The notes beneath the pieces were generated by a model. The model did no database searches and was not told the DNA's origin. It worked only from the letters and a program-made list of their open reading frames with translations. The translations under genes were made by a program, and so were the position numbers. Below are positions 62,947 to 64,000 of a stretch of 64,000 nt of DNA, piece by piece. The stretch spans positions 248,865 through 312,864 of the forward strand of contig CANJRX010000001.1 of assembly GCA_947476895.1 (NCBI GenBank), read 5' to 3'. This DNA is from Fidelibacterota bacterium (GTDB lineage: Bacteria > Pseudomonadota > Alphaproteobacteria > Rhodospirillales > Rhodospirillaceae). How positions within the stretch are numbered: the first letter of the stretch is position 1; each line of letters opens with the position of its first letter.

Positions 62947-64000
62947 TTATATAGGCCGCGCTGTTCTGCGGCGCCAGTTTAGCAACGCAAAGCCCGCAGC
63001 AATGGTTGCGAAAAGGATGGGGACCAAATTCCCGGTAAAGCCGAAGGGTGTAACCCCAGCCGTTGCAACCGGTAGTCCGACGTCCACTACCCCCCGGCGA
63101 CCCAAACCCAGTTCCGCGACGGTCCGGCCATAGCCATCGATGACGCCCGAAATCCCGGTGTTGGCAACCCGCACCAAGGGTAGCCCTTCCTCTACAGCCC
63201 GCAGCCGGGCCATGGCGTAGTGCTGATAGGGACCGGTGCTCACGCCGAACCAGGCATCGTTGGTCAGGTTTAACAGCCAGCGCGGCCGCGCGTCGCTATT
63301 GCTGAAATGGTTGGGGGTCACTTGCCCCGAGAAGATCACCTCGTAGCAAATCAACGGCGTGAACCCGGGCACCCCTGCGAGGCTCCAGGTCGTAAGGCCA
63401 GTGCCGGCCGAAAAGTCACCGTAGCCGCTGGCGATCTTGTCGTAGGGAATCAGCCAGCGCATCGGCATGTACTCGCCGAAAGGCACAAGGTGAGTCTTGT
63501 CGTAGGTGGCAGCGATGGCGCCGTCTGGCGTCACGGCATAGAGCGAATTGTAAATCGCCGTCCACTTCACGCCGTCATTCAAGCCCCGGTCGGCGCCGGT
63601 GATCAGCAACCCGTTTGAGGGCGCGGCGGCCGCGACGGCCAAGCGGTGGCGCTCATCGGCATTGAGCATGAACGGAATAGCGGACTCGCCCCAGATCACA
63701 TGGGTGACATCGGCTGGCCGATCCGTCGCGCTGAGCGTGATGTAATCTTGAAGCTGTGATTCCCACTGGCTCGGGCGCGCACGGTCTTTTTGTGAGATGG
63801 CGGCTTGCACCAGGCGGAACTTCACGCCCGGCACAAATTCCGTTTCCGTCGCCGACAACCGCAATGCGCCGCCGACACCGATGATCACAAACAGAACCAC
63901 CGGCGTTGCCGCTGTGATCCAAGCGCGCGTAAACCGCGGTGGCTTAGCGAGAACCGCAGGCGCCAGGGCCGCGATCACCGTCAGCAAGGTCAAGCCATAA
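62947..64000 (-). CDS. lnt: Apolipoprotein N-acyltransferase, 5' end beyond window
   Basis: Lnt adds the third acyl chain to lipoproteins at the periplasmic face of the inner membrane. About 350 C-terminal residues are visible, including a membrane helix, then the nitrilase domain with the catalytic triad: Glu in VIWGESAIPF, Lys in YDKTHLVPFGEYMP and Cys in PLICYEVIFSG. A last membrane helix (FGFTGNLVPILFATIAAGFALL) and a basic tail end the protein. The N-terminal membrane domain lies outside the window. Confidence 0.96.
   Translation of the reverse strand, partial: YGLTLLTVIAALAPAVLAKPPRFTRAWITAATPVVLFVIIGVGGALRLSATETEFVPGVKFRLVQAAISQKDRARPSQWESQLQDYITLSATDRPADVTHVIWGESAIPFMLNADERHRLAVAAAAPSNGLLITGADRGLNDGVKWTAIYNSLYAVTPDGAIAATYDKTHLVPFGEYMPMRWLIPYDKIASGYGDFSAGTGLTTWSLAGVPGFTPLICYEVIFSGQVTPNHFSNSDARPRWLLNLTNDAWFGVSTGPYQHYAMARLRAVEEGLPLVRVANTGISGVIDGYGRTVAELGLGRRGVVDVGLPVATAGVTPFGFTGNLVPILFATIAAGFALLNWRRRTARPI

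Noticed and set aside
1-64000. CRISPR arrays, insertion sequences, prophage genes, tRNA or rRNA genes
   Set aside because: I looked for spaced repeats, transposase or integrase motifs, terminal inverted repeats and T-loop signatures and found none convincing.

Overview
This 64 kb window is chromosomal DNA from a Gram-negative alphaproteobacterium. The evidence is the gene order, not one marker. The runs DUF3576 gene-leuS-lptE-holA-parB-parA-rsmG-mnmG-mnmE-rho, lnt-XRE-metK-trmB-rimP-nusA-ylxR-infB-rbfA-truB-rpsO-pnp, and rsmI-yraN-gshB-yifB are the arrangements I know from Alphaproteobacteria. An mmcB-type DNA repair gene and perfect parS sites inside rsmG fit the same group. Porins, an LPS transport lipoprotein (LptE) and a heptose activation enzyme (HldE) show an outer membrane with LPS. 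The sequence is moderately GC-rich. I cannot name a genus from it.

Layout. Positions 1-11200 look like the origin-proximal region: maf and a DUF299 regulator point left, rho points right, and the 636 bp between them carry a perfect DnaA box, near-matches, dyads and GANTC sites. mnmE, mnmG, rsmG, parA and parB follow, with two perfect parS sites at the start of rsmG. From 11250 to 16700 come a histidine phosphatase, holA, lptE, leuS and a lipoprotein gene. From 17000 to 25000 lie envelope genes (two unrelated porins, a small outer membrane protein, an L,D-transpeptidase), the RimB/RimK-type S6 modification pair, a ThiE-like gene and a PLP-homeostasis gene. From 25100 to 31500 are ribA, an orphan response regulator, an XRE regulator and the hisBHAFE operon with a HIT gene. 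From 31500 to 40600 are small exported proteins, yifB/comM, a membrane protein with an HExxH motif, a decayed MscS channel gene, gshB, sirB1-like, yraN, rsmI, a divergent LpoA-like lipoprotein and a SYLF protein. From 40700 to 50500 are a tandem pair of degenerate EAL-like proteins, a UDP-xylose synthase, hldE, a small I78-like lipoprotein, mmcB, a long panD, an acetyltransferase, a flavin oxidoreductase with a four-cysteine motif and a glycerophosphodiesterase. From 50479 to the end, all on the minus strand, is the translation and RNA-turnover superoperon from lnt down to pnp.

How it fits together. Most genes are housekeeping: origin segregation (ParABS), tRNA and rRNA modification (MnmE, MnmG, RsmG, RsmI, TrmB, TruB), translation initiation and transcription termination (IF2, NusA, Rho), histidine, riboflavin, glutathione and SAM synthesis, and envelope assembly. 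I see no insertion sequence, prophage, CRISPR array, tRNA or rRNA gene.

The least ordinary items are the following. An identical 13 bp sequence lies upstream of both paralogous XRE regulator genes (27704-27716 and 62781-62793). The twin degenerate EAL proteins may form a heteromeric pair. A strong intrinsic terminator lies just inside the upstream end of the rimP-nusA operon. A long hairpin lies in the pnp leader. The metK leader is structured. A hypothetical membrane protein gene interrupts mnmE-mnmG, and panD carries a C-terminal extension. All of these are inferences from sequence alone.
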